Translations under genes and position numbers: made by a program
Source: Theristus sp. LFF4_11
Taxonomy: Eukaryota; Nematoda; Chromadorea; Monhysterida; Xyalidae
Reading direction: 5' to 3'
Length of the DNA: 64,000 nt
NCBI GenBank assembly: GCA_030248135.1
Contig: JASANC010004105.1
Location: forward strand, 1-64,000
Notes under the pieces: generated by a model
What the model saw: the letters and a program-made list of their open reading frames with translations, nothing else
Databases searched by the model: none
What the model was told of the DNA's origin: nothing
Shown: positions 30,831 through 42,904 of the stretch, in pieces
Layout of the letters: each line of letters opens with the position of its first letter
Position numbering within the stretch: position 1 is the first letter of the stretch

Positions 30831-33800
30831 TCAACAACAAAAAACCACCTCGGCCGCACAAACACCACACCAACCAACCGTTCGGCCGGGTCGCGCCCAG
30901 GTGCATATGAATCCCTCCTGGCAGGCGGTCACGATGCAGTCCTCCCTGAACTCGAGCACCGTCAGTCGTTCGTGCGCGATCTTCTTGCAGACGAGCGGCT
31001 CGATCACGGGCACGTCGTCGATGCGCGGACAGGCGGCCGAGCCGAACAGACGCAGCGACTCGTCGTGCGCGAGCGGCGTCCCGTTGACGGCGGCCGGCGG
31101 CGGCTGCTGTCCGGGCGTCGTCGTCGTCGCAGCGGCGCCGGCCGACTTGCTGCGCTCGACCGGCGCCGGATGCGTGTCGCCGGTGGGCCGCCCGTTTCCG
31201 GTTGCCGCTGCTGCCTCTGACGCGCTCGTCGCTGTGGCGCGCGCCGACCGCAACGGCCCGCCGAGACGGGTGCCGAAACTAAAACCGCGCCGATGCAGTT
31301 TCTTGTTGGACGATGACGATGATGACGCCGCCGCATCGTTGCTGTGGCTGTGGTTTGCGCTCGCGTGCTCATTGTGCGCCAGTGCATATTCGGTGGCAGC
31401 CGCACTGCTGTTGTGCTCGTACGCGCAGTCTGCTGCCGCATTGCGGTTGTTGTTGTTCAATAGCGACGTGCTCGCATTCGAGTCGGACGGATGTTGCTTC
31501 TTGCGGCGAATGTGGAACAGCGAACGACCGGCTAGACGAAATAGGTCAGATTGCACCACTGCGTTTCACTGGCGAATCGGTTATGTTCGCAAGATTTCGC
31601 AACTTTACAAAAACGGCTCACATGATTTCGAGCTCTTCGTCGTGTTTGTGCTGGCACTGCTCTGATTGGCGGACGGCGCCACCTGGTCGCCACTGATGAC
31701 GCCACCGTTTGGCATTGACGGCGCACACTGGCCGCCAGTTTGACCGGAGGAATTCGCCGACGAAACAGCGAGCGCGCCGAGCATCAGTGTTGACGTCTGC
31801 GAATGAGCGAATTAATAGTTCGAGTGAAATAATCACCATCCATTCGTTCGTTTTTTACCATGTTGCATGTGAAGCGCAGACTGTACGGTTAACCAACTGC
31901 TTCCACTTGGACGAAGATTCCAGTCCGACGACTTTGCACACTGTTTCTAGCAACACTCCAAAATCACAAAAACGGCCGAAGTGTACGAGCGAGCGCTCGC
32001 CGGTCTGTAGGCGGTCGAAAAACAGCCGTTATTCACGTGCGGCATGGCGGACGCGGCGGCAATGCACAACAAACACAAATCAACACACACACGCGCTGCT
32101 GTGAAGACCCGTTCATACTGACGTATGCGTACACGGCACGGCACGGCACGCCACTTTAGGTCCCGTGTTATTGCATATTGCCGTCCATGGAGACGTGCCT
32201 TTGACGTACGTCGACGTACGTCAGCATTCGTCAGGTATCAACGGGCCTTAACGTCGTGCGCATTTGCATGCGGTGTCATAATGAAGTGCTACACGGTCGC
32301 CCGACAAGCACTATCGAGGACGACTACGGAATGGCCGAGTGAACATGGCAGCCTTTTTCAGGGTGCAAGGAGCGTGCGAAATTTGAATGAAAAAAAAAAC
32401 GTTCAGAAACCCAACTGTGTGTCAAATTTTTATTCCGTTTTTTTTAAAACCAGTTTATTCTTGGTGTTATTCTGGTCATTCTTTCCGCCTTCCACGCACG
32501 ATTGGGAATTATGTTGGAATTTTCGAAAAAGACAACTCCTAGTCTGCGACTAATGCCGCCTTGAGGGAGAATACAAGGACTCGTCCATACCGTACCTGTA
32601 GCAGACTGCTGGCGCGGTGTTGTCGTGCGTGCGTCCAGTGCAGCTTCAGGATGTCCTCGGTGATGTCCCAGAGGCAGAGTTGCGTGTCGTGGCCGACCGA
32701 GCCGAGCCGGTAGCACTGACACGACAGCGAGCCGCTACTGACCGAGTCCATCTTGTGGCGTCGCAGCAGCACGCTGCGGTCGCCGGCGCTCGTCGGCGGC
32801 GTACCGCTGCGCGCTGCAGCACGGCAACGGTGACAATTCGTGCGTATATGAGCTTTGATTTTGGTGCCGCAAGTCAATGCGCGCATTGATAGGTGAACGG
32901 TTTCATGAATGACGCGGCAATTCAAAATTGGTACAGTGATCCGAGTCCCCTACATAGGACCGAGTCATCCAGGCGACTTTCAAGTGCCACAGAAAGATTG
33001 AAACTAGTTTTCTTTCCACGTCTGCACACGCATTCAGTCGCAGAACTTAGAAAATTGATATTAGGTGTAATAGTCAAATAACATGATTTAGAATGCCACA
33101 AAGATTATGCGTTTCGCCACGACCATCTGATGCGCTTTTTTTAGGAGCACGAACTCCAGGCACGGCCAATTCCAAGAACCAATAATTATATGAAGCGGAT
33201 ATGTCCTTAACGACACTTTACGACTCTATACCTCACACCTCTTGTGCAAAAAACGACACAATTTTTTTTCGTTCATAGAAGTGGTTGAGCAAGCGCAGAA
33301 TCATGCTAAAACAAGTTTTTTTGTTACGCTAATCGATATGTCACACTAGCAGCACAGTGAGTGAGTTACCGACGTTTCCTGCCAGGTGTGCGTATTCCGA
33401 TGTCCAATTCAACGGTGGAGAAACATTATTCCAGGTTGGTTCAAATTCACCCAAACTAACCAACCTGGACGAAACGCAAAATTTGTCGACGGCCGGAGAT
33501 CTTCCTCGGAGCCGAGGTCAATCGGAACACCAGCGGTGGCCGGTTGGCCGTCCGCAAGCAGCGTCGTGTACTGATCAAACGCCACCTGCAGCGATTGTGT
33601 GTGTCAATGAGAGTTGTTGTTGTTGTTGTTGGAATTTTTAGGCGATGTTTTTTAGCCAGGGTAACCCAGAGATGCGTACAGAACGCCATTGAGTAGAGCA
33701 CCCATCGAGTTTTTTTGTCATTAAGTGCCTATGCACCCGCTCGGCGGGGCTCGATCCCCCGAGCGCACAGACTGTAGTCTAAAGCACTACCACCAGGCCA

Positions 33801-36800
33801 CGAGGGTGACTGGTGCACAGACTTTTTACGCAGCATACAACAGAATTTTCTCAAACTTCCACGATCAAAGTGACAAATCAACCAATTTGTATGGTGGTTC
33901 TCTGCATTTCGGCCGGGCCAACATCATATGCAGAAGAGGGGTGGCCTCATCAGTGATGTGTCCCTCTTGAACCAGTTGAGTCATAAAACATAAAAACAGA
34001 TGATTTTCCAAACCATTGCAGATACGATTTATCAAACCGTCAAGGTTTAACAAAATCTTCAAGGCACGACGCGAGGGTCGCATTCGCAGTATCGCGCTGC
34101 AATGCCGCGTGTTACAGCACACGACATCAATGCAACGTACCACTAATCGCAACAGAATAACCGACCAGCAAGCAGCGAGTTTCGAGAATAACTAAGCAAA
34201 CGACCCTCGTGGCCTGGTGGTAGTGCGTCAGACTCTTGTCAGTGCGCTCGGGGGATCGCGCCCCGGCCGAGGGGTGTATAGGCCACTTAATGACAGAAAA
34301 CTCGATGGGCGCCCTACTCGATGGCGTTCAGTACGCGTCTCTCGGTTAGCACTGGCTAAAAACATCGCCTAAAAATCGCAACACCAACAAAACGACGACG
34401 CACCCTGGATATCCAGCTCTTGTGTCCCTGGCCGCGGCAGACGACTCGTTTCTCGTGCACCGCGTAGACGGTGACCATGTCGTCCTCTCCGCCAGTGGCC
34501 AGGTACTTCGTGTCCGGACTCCACGCGACGCAGAGCAGACCGCCGAAATACGAGCGCATCACACCAATCAGCTCCATCGCGTGATAGTTGAACACGCGCA
34601 GGAAGCCGTCCTGCAGGCGAAAATGCGATACAGCAAATACAGTTCATCTCGCTCACACATATATGCAACTAAACTGATTGGTTGGGCATGGCAATTCTCA
34701 GTGCTGATTGGCTGGTCATGGGGCATATATTTTTTAGATGGACTATACATAAGAAAAAAAACTGTGAAACGACGCGGGATTTGAAAAAAAACAAGCCGGT
34801 TTCGTTCAGCCCTACACCGAAAAAAGCACCGCAATTCAGAATCACAAACAGCAAAACTTGGGAGCCTGCGCAGGTTGCCGTTTTGCGGTGCTCCCCCTTC
34901 AAACCGCCGGAGTTCAGGTATTTTGTACACGGCTGCATTGGGAAGCCTACCAAATTAAAAGACAAAAAAAACAAAAATGACGAACAGACCTGACTAGCAG
35001 TGGCCAAATATTTCGCGTCGGTGCCGGAGAAGGCGAACTCGTTCACGGCGCCCTGACCGATCGTCCACCGGTAGATCGGATTGCGGCTCGACTTCGCCTT
35101 GCACGTGTGTACTGAGAAACCGTCGCCCGTTTTGAACGTCTGCGAGAGAGAAATTGAATAATAAAGTTCGTACGCGCGGAACTTTGCGCGCTTTGACGTT
35201 TGTCGGTCTTTGGCAGAAAACAGAGTCCGCAAAACGTTGAATCAAAGAATAGTGAGCCGGTAATTGGGTTTGGTCGGCTATCCAAAAACCTATGTGTGGC
35301 GAAACAAGTCGTTTTTCCAACCCGATTCTTTCTGCATTCGCGGGCTCTGTATTTTGCAAAAACAGGCGACGACAGGTTTAATGAAACATACTATCTGATA
35401 TAAAGGGATTTGATTTGCTTTTAGTGACCGCGTGGCTAAGCTGATTGGTTGATTACGTACTACACACGACCTGTTTTATGAAAAAACAGCAAAATCCGTG
35501 AACGAACTTGATACGACGGCGCTCCGGGCGCGCACACGAGCTCCTCGTTATACAAATACAAATGGCCGCTGGCGTGCGCAACCAGGAAATGTTGCGTTTG
35601 GCCTGAATCAGGCAACAAATCATTATAGTTCAAAAAAAATCAGATCAGCATGAGCATGAATGGCAGTGAGATTATCTGACTCTGAATAGACATCGTATTT
35701 TAGATCATCGTTTTATTTCGCGAAACGCACGAAACTCCAACAAAACAACAACAACAACAACAACAACACCAACAGCGTTATAATACGGAGACCTAATGAA
35801 AAGTTCTTGCAATCGAATCGACACAAATCACAATTCATACCGGGCACCCATCGGAGACAAGTAACTCTTGTCTTATCGATCAGGCGATCCTCGTTGTAGA
35901 GCTTGCTGATTTGATAGTCCTTTCGAAATGGGTCGATCAACTGTATCTGTCCAGCACTGAAGCCGATAATCAAACTGAAAACACACACACACACATTAGT
36001 TTCTGTCTTTTACCACAGTCGACAATATGAATATTGTCTTCAATATGATAATTCCAAAATGTCAATCTGACACTTTGACCAGCTGACGAGCCGTGAGAAG
36101 AATGCAAAAGCTGCCAACAATCAGCAAGATGCAAATAGTTGAATTTCGTTGCTGAACAACAGTTGTGCCGTCATAGTTCCAAAAAAGCACCGCTGTCGGG
36201 TTATAGACGGATAGGCATCCCAACGTGAGCCAACGCCCTCACCACGATACGAAAGCAGTTTCACAATCTCGAAATCACAATCACAACAAGAAAAACGTTC
36301 AAACAAAAGAAACAATTCAACACCTGCACGAATCGCTGGTCGCCGACTCCTGGTCGAAATCATGACACGTCGGAAACGTGCCCTTGTAGACTCGCTTATC
36401 GACCGGTTTACTCAGATCGGCCGCATTATGCACGCCGCGGTACATGTACACGTAGAGTTCACGACCGACGTTGAAGCAGATGCGGTCCGGACAGAAGTAC
36501 GGTTCGTATTGCGACGGGCTGTCGCGGCCGGCGGTCGTCGCCGTCGCACAGCGCATCCCGCCGTCGGACGACTCGCCGAAATGGTGCTGCTGCTGGTGCA
36601 TCAGCGCCGCTGGCTGGTTGACGTGCGCGCTCGATGGCGCTGCTTGTTGTCCGTTTTGTACGCCGCCGCCGCCGCCGCTGCCCGTCGAGAAGTCGGCCGG
36701 CGAGCCGGTGCTCTTCGGCGGCGGCACCGTCAGAAACGAGACGCGCACCGGCGCACTGCCGACCGTGCTGCCGCTCGGCTGCGAACGAAACGAGAAACGG

Positions 36801-37662
36801 GGGGTTTGTTTTGCCAGCAAAAAAAAACAAAAAATCTCCTTAGGGATGCACGCACAGAAAGAAAACCAGTGGCGATCGCAAATGCAACGTAAACACAATT
36901 TGTCGAAACAGTTCCAATATGGTGCGCAGACATAGGCTCACCGACACAGCGACATTGGTTTCCTAAATTCCACGGTCAACTGCGCAAGTTTGTCCGTAAA
37001 TCATTTTTTTATTTCATCGGTAAGGAGAGAAATTAGCGAATATAGCATTACGCACGTCACGTGTGGTGTCACTTTGTTTGCGATGTTTTGCAAAAAAACA
37101 ACGTCTAACACCGAATTACTTTCGTTGTTAACCGTAAAAATGGCAACAGGATATTTTGAACGCAAAAAGTTTTTCACTAAAATACCAGCAAGTTTTACTC
37201 TAGTTATTACACTCCAAATTCAAACATTGTGCAAAACGGTTTTTTTCGGTTTCGTTTTGTTGAAAAAAGTCGAACTCCATAAAATTGTGTGAGCTCTGTG
37301 CTGCAGTGAGAAACGTTTCGAAAAAATGTTAGCAAAACTTTAACAAAAAAAACTGCTGCCCAAATTCCATTCACATGTTCAGCGATTTCCCGACACGGAA
37401 GCAAGAGATGTTCGGCAAAATTGGCGATGAAGAAATGATCGCCGGAAAAAAACGTGAATAGGATGATTACCTGCGAGTTCAGCGGTACCCGGCTCGGCCG
37501 CGAGTATTCGCTGAGCGTCATCAGTTTATAAGTTCCCTCACGCGTGATGAAATGATTCTTGATCGGATCGTCCTTGTTGCCAGACAGGTTTGGATCATTC
37601 GAATGATGATGCTGAGCGCTGCTGCTGCCGCCGGCCGTCGTGTAGCCGGACGTTTGTTGCAT
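30831..37662 (-). CDS. WDR20: WD repeat-containing protein 20
   Basis: WDR20 binds and activates the deubiquitinases USP12 and USP46 together with WDR48. Ten exons (minus strand): 37662-37471, 36778-36324, 35974-35841, 35602-35508, 35139-34990, 34610-34404, 33585-33465, 32813-32596, 31796-31622, 31531-30831; all phases agree, giving about 815 residues against about 570 in human. Family blocks in order: FITREGTYKLMTLSEYSRPS, ICFNVGRELYVYMYRGV, LIIGFSAGQIQLIDPFRK, VHTCKAKSSRNPIYRWTIG, RSYFGGLLCVAWSPDTKYLA, TGGEDDMVTVYAVHEKR, GHKSWISRVAFDQYTT, YRLGSVGHDTQLCLWDITED, and near the end PLVCKKIAHERLTVLEF with DCIVTACQEGFICTWARPG. The extra length is disordered Gly/Ser/Asn/Ala sequence in exons 2, 9 and 10. 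Exon 9 is supported by phase and composition only. Confidence 0.95.
32327..32592. mobile_element. Tc1/mariner-type MITE, CGGTATGGCC family, copy 2
   Basis: Ends CGGAATGGCCGAGTGAACAT and GTCCATACCG with flanking TA (32325-32326 and 32593-32594). Same orientation and interior as 2174-2437. Its right TA is part of the WDR20 exon-8 splice donor: on the minus strand CTACAG|GTA runs into CGGTATGG. Confidence 0.87.
32850..33062 (+). repeat. Dispersed ~200-bp repeat (family D), copy 3
   Basis: GCAATTCAAAATTGGTACAG and GTCTGCACACGCATTCAGTC match the 1860-2070 copy. It lies in the WDR20 intron next to exon 8, starting about 37 bp from the exon boundary. Confidence 0.8.
33613..33808 (-). repeat. tRNA-derived SINE in WDR20 intron
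   Basis: On the minus strand it has a head CCCTCGTGGCCTGGTGGTAG, a B-box-like CGGGGGATCGAGCCCCG region, a body, and an (AAC)n tail ending 27 bp from WDR20 exon 7 (33585). It has the same sense as WDR20. Confidence 0.87.
34202..34391 (+). repeat. tRNA-derived SINE with 7-bp target duplication
   Basis: Head CCCTCGTGGCCTGGTGGTAG, T-arm-like GGGGGATCGCGCCCC, body TCGATGGGCGCCCTACTCG, and a tail CAACACCAACAAAA. AAACGAC flanks it (34198-34204 and 34390-34396). The right flank runs straight into the donor of WDR20 exon 6 (34404), so the SINE, antisense to WDR20, starts about 12 bp inside the intron. Confidence 0.88.
34650..34746. mobile_element. CCAAT-box MITE, short type, inverted
   Basis: CACATATATGCAACTAA and GGGGCATATATTTTTTAGAT with two inner units of CTGATTGGYTGG...CATG, the reverse complement of the units at 30642-30811. 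It lies in the WDR20 intron upstream of exon 6. Confidence 0.75.
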
Positions 37663-37858
37663 AGCGATGGAGAAATTTGCAACGACTGCTGTTTGGTGCG
37701 CTCATCTCACCACATCGTGTGTCTCCGCTCGCTTCTGTCCGCCAAAAGTCAGCTCAATCTGAACCGTCACTTTCGAGCTGGCCGCAGCGAACACATGTTC
37801 TCATCTGTCAGAAATGGAATCAGTATCGTGGGCGGGGCATAGTTGTTCCAGAGCCGAG

Positions 37859-38098
37859 CGTAATGCATCATTATTAAAACAGCTGCATCTGCAGTTCCGG
37901 TGCTCCTCCTCCATAACACAGGAAAGAAAAAATGCAAAAACTAAATTGATCATTTTCACCTTATCAAAAAGGCTTGGCTTAGGATTAGGATTAGGTTTAG
38001 GAACCTACAACGACTCATTACAAGCAACCTCAGATCAAAAATCAAAAAAATCACTTTTAAGAATGTATACAAATCGAGCCGAGGGGTTGGGGGTAGGG
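37859..38098 (+). repeat. Duplicated block with telomere-like TTAGG tract (copy 1)
   Basis: Sequence from GTAATGCATCATTATTAAAA to GAGGGGTTGGGGGTAGGG, containing GGCTTAGGATTAGGATTAGG TTTAGG. Closely similar blocks lie at 39870-40077 and 47100-47335, with a shorter related tract at 43083-43190. The repeat units are TTAGGA/T/C rather than one uniform hexamer. Confidence 0.85.
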
Positions 38099-38828
38099 TA
38101 GAGATGTCAAGAAAAAAAAAATTTCTATTTTTTTTTTAAATTTTTTTTTAATTTTTTTTTTTAAAATGAAAGTTGTTCAGAATTTTTCAGGGAGTCCGAA
38201 TATCACCATCTGAGGAGCCACCGACTTACCATATGACCCCCACTCATATGGGAGGAGGGTGAAAATTTCAGACTTGGTTTCGGCGACCCCATTTTCCCAC
38301 CGACGACATCACGTCTCGTGTTTTGCCTCTCAATTCACCTCAAATAACACGGAAACAAGTTCAACAACAAACCGGTGTGATCATGACGACACGAGGCGAA
38401 ACAGCAACGAGCAACCAACGAAGTTACGCTTGCAGTGGCAGACAGTGCAATTTCGACCTTTCGAGATCCTGAAAAACGATGCATAAATGTGAGTTCTCTG
38501 CTTCTATCTCACCTTAGCGGCATCGGAATTTGTTGAACTAGCCTTTGCGACGCTCAAGTACTTCAATGCGCGAGTCGATCATCACTCACCAAGGCTGAAA
38601 ACAGTCGATAAATCGATCCAGAATACCACCTGCAGCGTTGAAGACAAAGTGACAAGGTAAAGTCAAAGAAAATTTTTGTTGAACTTTCGAAAAATAATGC
38701 CAAAAACGGCATTTTCAGGGCACATTAAAAAAAAATTTCAAAAATTTTTAATAAAAAAAAAAAAAATGCTCATTTTTTTTTACTTTAAAAATTAAAAAAA
38801 AATTTTTTTTTTGAAGCTTACATTTCTA
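38099..38828. mobile_element. hAT-like element, TAGAGATGTCAAG family, simple copy
   Basis: Ends TAGAGATGTCAAG and CTTACATTTCTA with perfect 8-bp duplication GGGTAGGG (38091-38098 and 38829-38836). It is 730 bp with very AT-rich ends. The junction without the element (GGGGTAGGGTACGGGGAAAA) is present at about 40074-40093, which acts as an empty site. Confidence 0.92.
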
Positions 38829-38831
38829 GGG

Positions 38832-39869
38832 TAGGGTACGGGGAAAAAAAATCCGGATTTTTTTTAATTAAAAAAAAATTTAAAATTTTTTTTTTTACAA
38901 GTTAGGTTTGTTCGAAGCGTCTCGTCGAGCTGAGTTCATCTAGACTATTTTCAGAACGATCCGGAAAACTATAAGAGCGAAAATCGTGTTTTATTGAAAT
39001 TATGTCCATTTCATAGAGGGAAAGTTGCATTTTCAACAGTAAAACAGGACAATTTTCGACGTGTACTTGAATATTGAACCGTTCTTAGTTGTTCCTCTTT
39101 AGAAAATTACCAAAATTTGACTGTGTTCAAAAATTCCTGTTTGCTGTAGCTAAGTCGGCAACCCCTGTCGACCCGGTCGCCCCCCCCCCCAAGACACTTA
39201 CTTTCAGGTTCAACCAGCTATGCTATCTGCCACATGGCGAGAGCCCACTCTTCAAATCATCGTATCGAAAACACGTACCATGATTTCGCGATCACGTTGC
39301 GGGCAACTGACAGACGCAAGTTTAACACGTTAGTTTAGCTCAGCACGCAAGTTTTAACATTTGGCCATGTTATCGGGTATCTGAAAAACGGTCGTGTGAT
39401 GTGGTATTAACCAACATCTCCGCTCCAATTGTTTAACTTATCCAATTATCGCACAACTCCATTGTAGACCTATAACATACGCCAATCAACAAAATATCAT
39501 GTTCATCTCATGGCCTACCGACTGAAAAAACATGTTCTAAGTTGCAAGAAAACGATTTCTGAAACGATATTTCAATTCAGTTAAGTCATTTCAACGCTAA
39601 AAATTAACTCTAGAAGTCATCCAAATCGAAAAACATGGAGTACGTCGGTCAAAATGACCAAATAATGACATGTACCTAAGCACACAAAGAAGTTGGGAAG
39701 AAAATTTGGTTTGAACTTTCAAAAAATTATGCCATAAATCGAATTTTCAGAGCAAAGTAGAAGAAAAATTTTTCAATTTTTTTTTAAGTTTGAAAAAAAA
39801 ATCCAAATTTTTAAAAAAAAAACGAAAAAAAAATAAAAAAAATTTTATTTTTCAAAGCCCCTAACCCTA
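38832..39869 (+). mobile_element. ~1.04-kb element with telomere-like ends (family H), copy 1
   Basis: Starts TAGGGTACGGGGAAAAAAAA and ends CCCCTAACCCTA. The interior is shared with 40078-40904 and, inverted, with 41084-42121, 43697-44759, 45641-46655 and 58580-59643. The left end overlaps the duplication of the adjacent element. No matching 8-bp repeat is visible here, probably because the whole block was duplicated. Confidence 0.85.
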
Positions 39870-40077
39870 GGCCTCCTCCTCCATAACACAGGAAAGAAAA
39901 AAATGCAAAAACTAAATTGATCATTTTCACCTTATCAAAAAGGCTTGGCTTAGGATTAGGATTAGGTTTAGGATTAGGAACCTACAACGACTCATTACAA
40001 GCAACCTCAGATCAAAAATCAAAAAAAATCACTTTTAAGAATGTATACAAATCCAAATCGAGCCGAGGGGTGGGGGG
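39870..40077 (+). repeat. Duplicated block with telomere-like TTAGG tract (copy 2)
   Basis: Almost identical to 37905-38098, from CTCCTCCTCCATAACACAGG to the GTGGGGGGTAGGG junction. It leads straight into a second family H copy without the 730-bp insertion. Confidence 0.87.
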
Positions 40078-40904
40078 TAGGGTACGGGGAAAAAAAATCC
40101 GGATTTTTTTAATTAAAAAAAATTAAAAAAAAAATTTTTTTTTTACAAGTTAGGTTTGTTCGAAGCGTCTCGTCGAGCTGAGTTCATCTAGACTATTTTC
40201 AGAACGATCCGGAAAACTATAAGAGCGAAAATCGTGTTTTATTGAAATTATGTCCATTTCATAGAGGGAAAGTTGCATTTTCAACAGTAAAACAGGACAA
40301 TTTTCGACGTGTACTTGAATATTGAACCGTTCTTAGTTGTTCCTCTTTAGAAAATTACCAAAATTTGACTGTGTTCAAAAATTCCTGTTTGCTGTAGCTA
40401 AGTCGGCAACCCCTGTCGACCCGGTCGCCCCCCCCCAAGACACTTACTTTCAGGTTCAACCAGCTATGCTATCTGCCACATGGCGAGAGCCCACTCTTCA
40501 AATCATCGTATCGAAAACACGTACCATGATTTCGCGATCACGTTGCGGGGGCAACGGACAGACGCAAGTTTAACACGTTAGTTTAGCTCAGCACGCAAGT
40601 TTTAACATGTGGCCATGTTATCGGGTATCTGAAAAACGGTCGTGTGATGTGGTATTAACCAACATCTCCGCTCCAATTGTTTAACAATATATCGCACAAC
40701 TCCATTGTAGACCTATAACATACGCCAATCAACAAAATATCATGTTCATCTCATGGCCTACCGACTGAAAAAACATGTTCTAAGTTGCAAGAAAACGATT
40801 TCTGAAACGATATTTCAATTCAGTTAAGTCATTTCAACGCAAAAAATTGACTCTAGAAGTCATCCAAATCGAAAAACATGGAGTACGTCGGTCAAAATGA
40901 CCAA
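40078..40904 (+). mobile_element. Family H element, copy 2, 3' truncated
   Basis: Starts TAGGGTACGGGG and is colinear with the first copy until GGTCAAAATGACCAA, then switches to GTTGGGGGTAGGGTTG. The right third is missing. Confidence 0.83.
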
Positions 40905-41083
40905 GTTGGGGGTAGGGTTGTTAAAAAAAACAAAAATCGCCATTTTTGTTTTGTTTTTTTAAATTAAAAAAAAATCAAAAATCAAAGTTGTGCTAAATCA
41001 ACCAGGGAGTTCGAAGAACCACATTTGATATGCATTTGATTCGAAGAACCACCTCGAACATATTTTGGGGGGCCGCCGCCTTG

Positions 41084-42121
41084 GGTTAAAGGGCTTTGAA
41101 AAAAAAAATTATATATATTTTTTTTTCGTTTTTTTTAAATTTGATTTTTTTTTCAAACTTAAAAAAATTTGAAAAATTTTTCTTCTACTTTGCTCTGAAA
41201 ATTCGATTTATGGCATAATTTTTTGAAAGTTCAAACCAAATTTTCTTCCCAACTTCTTTGTGTGCTTAGGTACATGTCATTATTTGGTCATTTTGACCGA
41301 CGTACTCCATGTTTTTCGATTTGGATGACTTCTAGAGTCAATTTTTAGCGTTGAAATGACTTAACTGAATTGAAATATCGTTTCAGAAATCGTTTTCTTG
41401 CAACTTAGAACATGTTTTTTCAGTCGGTAGGCCATGAGATGAACATGATATCTTGTTGATTGGCGTACGTTATAGGTCTACAATGGAGTTGTGCGATATA
41501 TTGTTAAACAATTGGAGCGGAGATGTTGGTTAATACCACATCACACGACCGTTTTTCAGATACCCGATAACATGGCCACATGTTAAAACTTGCGTGCTGA
41601 GCTAAACTAACGTGTTAAACTTGCGTCTGTCAGTTGCCCGCAACGTGATCGCGAAATCATGGTACGTGTTTTCGATACGATGATTTGAAGAGTGGGCTCT
41701 CGCCATGTGGCAGATAGCATAGCTGGTTGAACCTGAAAGTAAGTGTCTTGGGGGGTGGGGGCGACCTGGTCGACAGGGGTTGCCGACTTAGCTACAGCAA
41801 ACAGGAATTTTTGAACACAGTCAAATTTTGGTAATTTTCTAAAGAGGAACAACTAAGAACGGTTCAATATTCAAGTACACGTCGAAAATTGCCCTGTTTT
41901 ACTGTTGAAAATGCAACTTTCCCTCTATGAAATGGACATAATTTCAATAAAACACGATTTTCGCTCTTATAGTTTTCCGGATCGTTCTGAAAATAGTCTA
42001 GATGAACTCAGCTCGACGAGACGCTTCGAACAGAACCTAACTTGTAAAAAAATTTTTTATTTTTTTTAAATTTTTTTTTTAATTTAAAAAAAAAATTCGG
42101 ATTTTTTTTCCCCTAACCCTA
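41084..42121 (-). mobile_element. Family H element, copy 3, inverted
   Basis: Starts TGGGTTAAAGGGCTTTG (altered end) and ends TTTCCCCTAACCCTA. The interior is the reverse complement of 38832-39869. No matching duplication is seen, so one end is probably rearranged. Between 40905 and 41083 lies an AT-rich unique segment. Confidence 0.82.
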
Positions 42122-42229
42122 TCCCGAATGACTCCCGTATGGCGGAACTTTACAGATTTTGTTTTGGTGACCTCATTTACCCTTTTTCCAAACCGTTACC
42201 ATGCCTCTTCTTGTGTTTTAACCCCCAAA

Positions 42230-42904
42230 ACCCTCACACTCCGCACCGTTCTTTTTTCGTGGATTTGGATTTTATTGAAACGTGTTTTTATGAATTTCCT
42301 TTTGTGCTAAAAATAAACTCAAAGGTTAGAGAACGCGAAATTTAGAAAATTTTATTCCACAGTTCAACTCAAAATGTATTTTTTGTTTAATGACGACGAC
42401 GACGTCGTCGCTTAATTTTTGCGTGTGGACTAAAAAATAAAAGCCTAAAAGGAGTGCGCTGTGCATGGTTTGCTGCGTGCACCGGCGAATGAACACAGCA
42501 GCTTACCAAAAACAACTTGAAACGGTGAAAATGAAAAAATGAAAGCAAAGTCGTCGTCGTGTCGTCGTCGTCCGCGAAGTCGGAACGCATTTTTTTTAAT
42601 TGCGGACGCATGTCGATCGGTCAGCTAGGAATGAACCCCCTTCACTGGCTACACAGCGCACTCATTTCAGGCTTTTGTCTTTCAGTTCACACGTAAAAAT
42701 TAAGCGACGACGTCGTCGCCGTCGTCGTCAGTGAAAAATGCATTTTGAGCTGTTGAATAAAAAAATTGAATTTCGCAGTTCTCCAACCCTTTGAGTTTAT
42801 TTTTAGCATAAAAAGGGTGCTGGAAATTCACACTCATTCAAAAGAAACACGATTCAATAGAATCCAGATCCACGAAAAAAGATGGGTGCGGTGCGGAGTG
42901 TGAG
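42230..42904. repeat. ~675-bp long inverted repeat (foldback element)
   Basis: CTCACACTCCGCACC at the left is mirrored by GGTGCGGAGTGTGAG at the right. The arms stay recognisably inverted for about 200 bp, including CTAAAAATAAACTCAAAGG against its complement near 42790 and GACGACGACGTCGTCGCTTA against TAAGCGACGACGTCGTCGCC. The centre (about 42450-42690) is not symmetric. No target duplication is seen. Confidence 0.82.
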
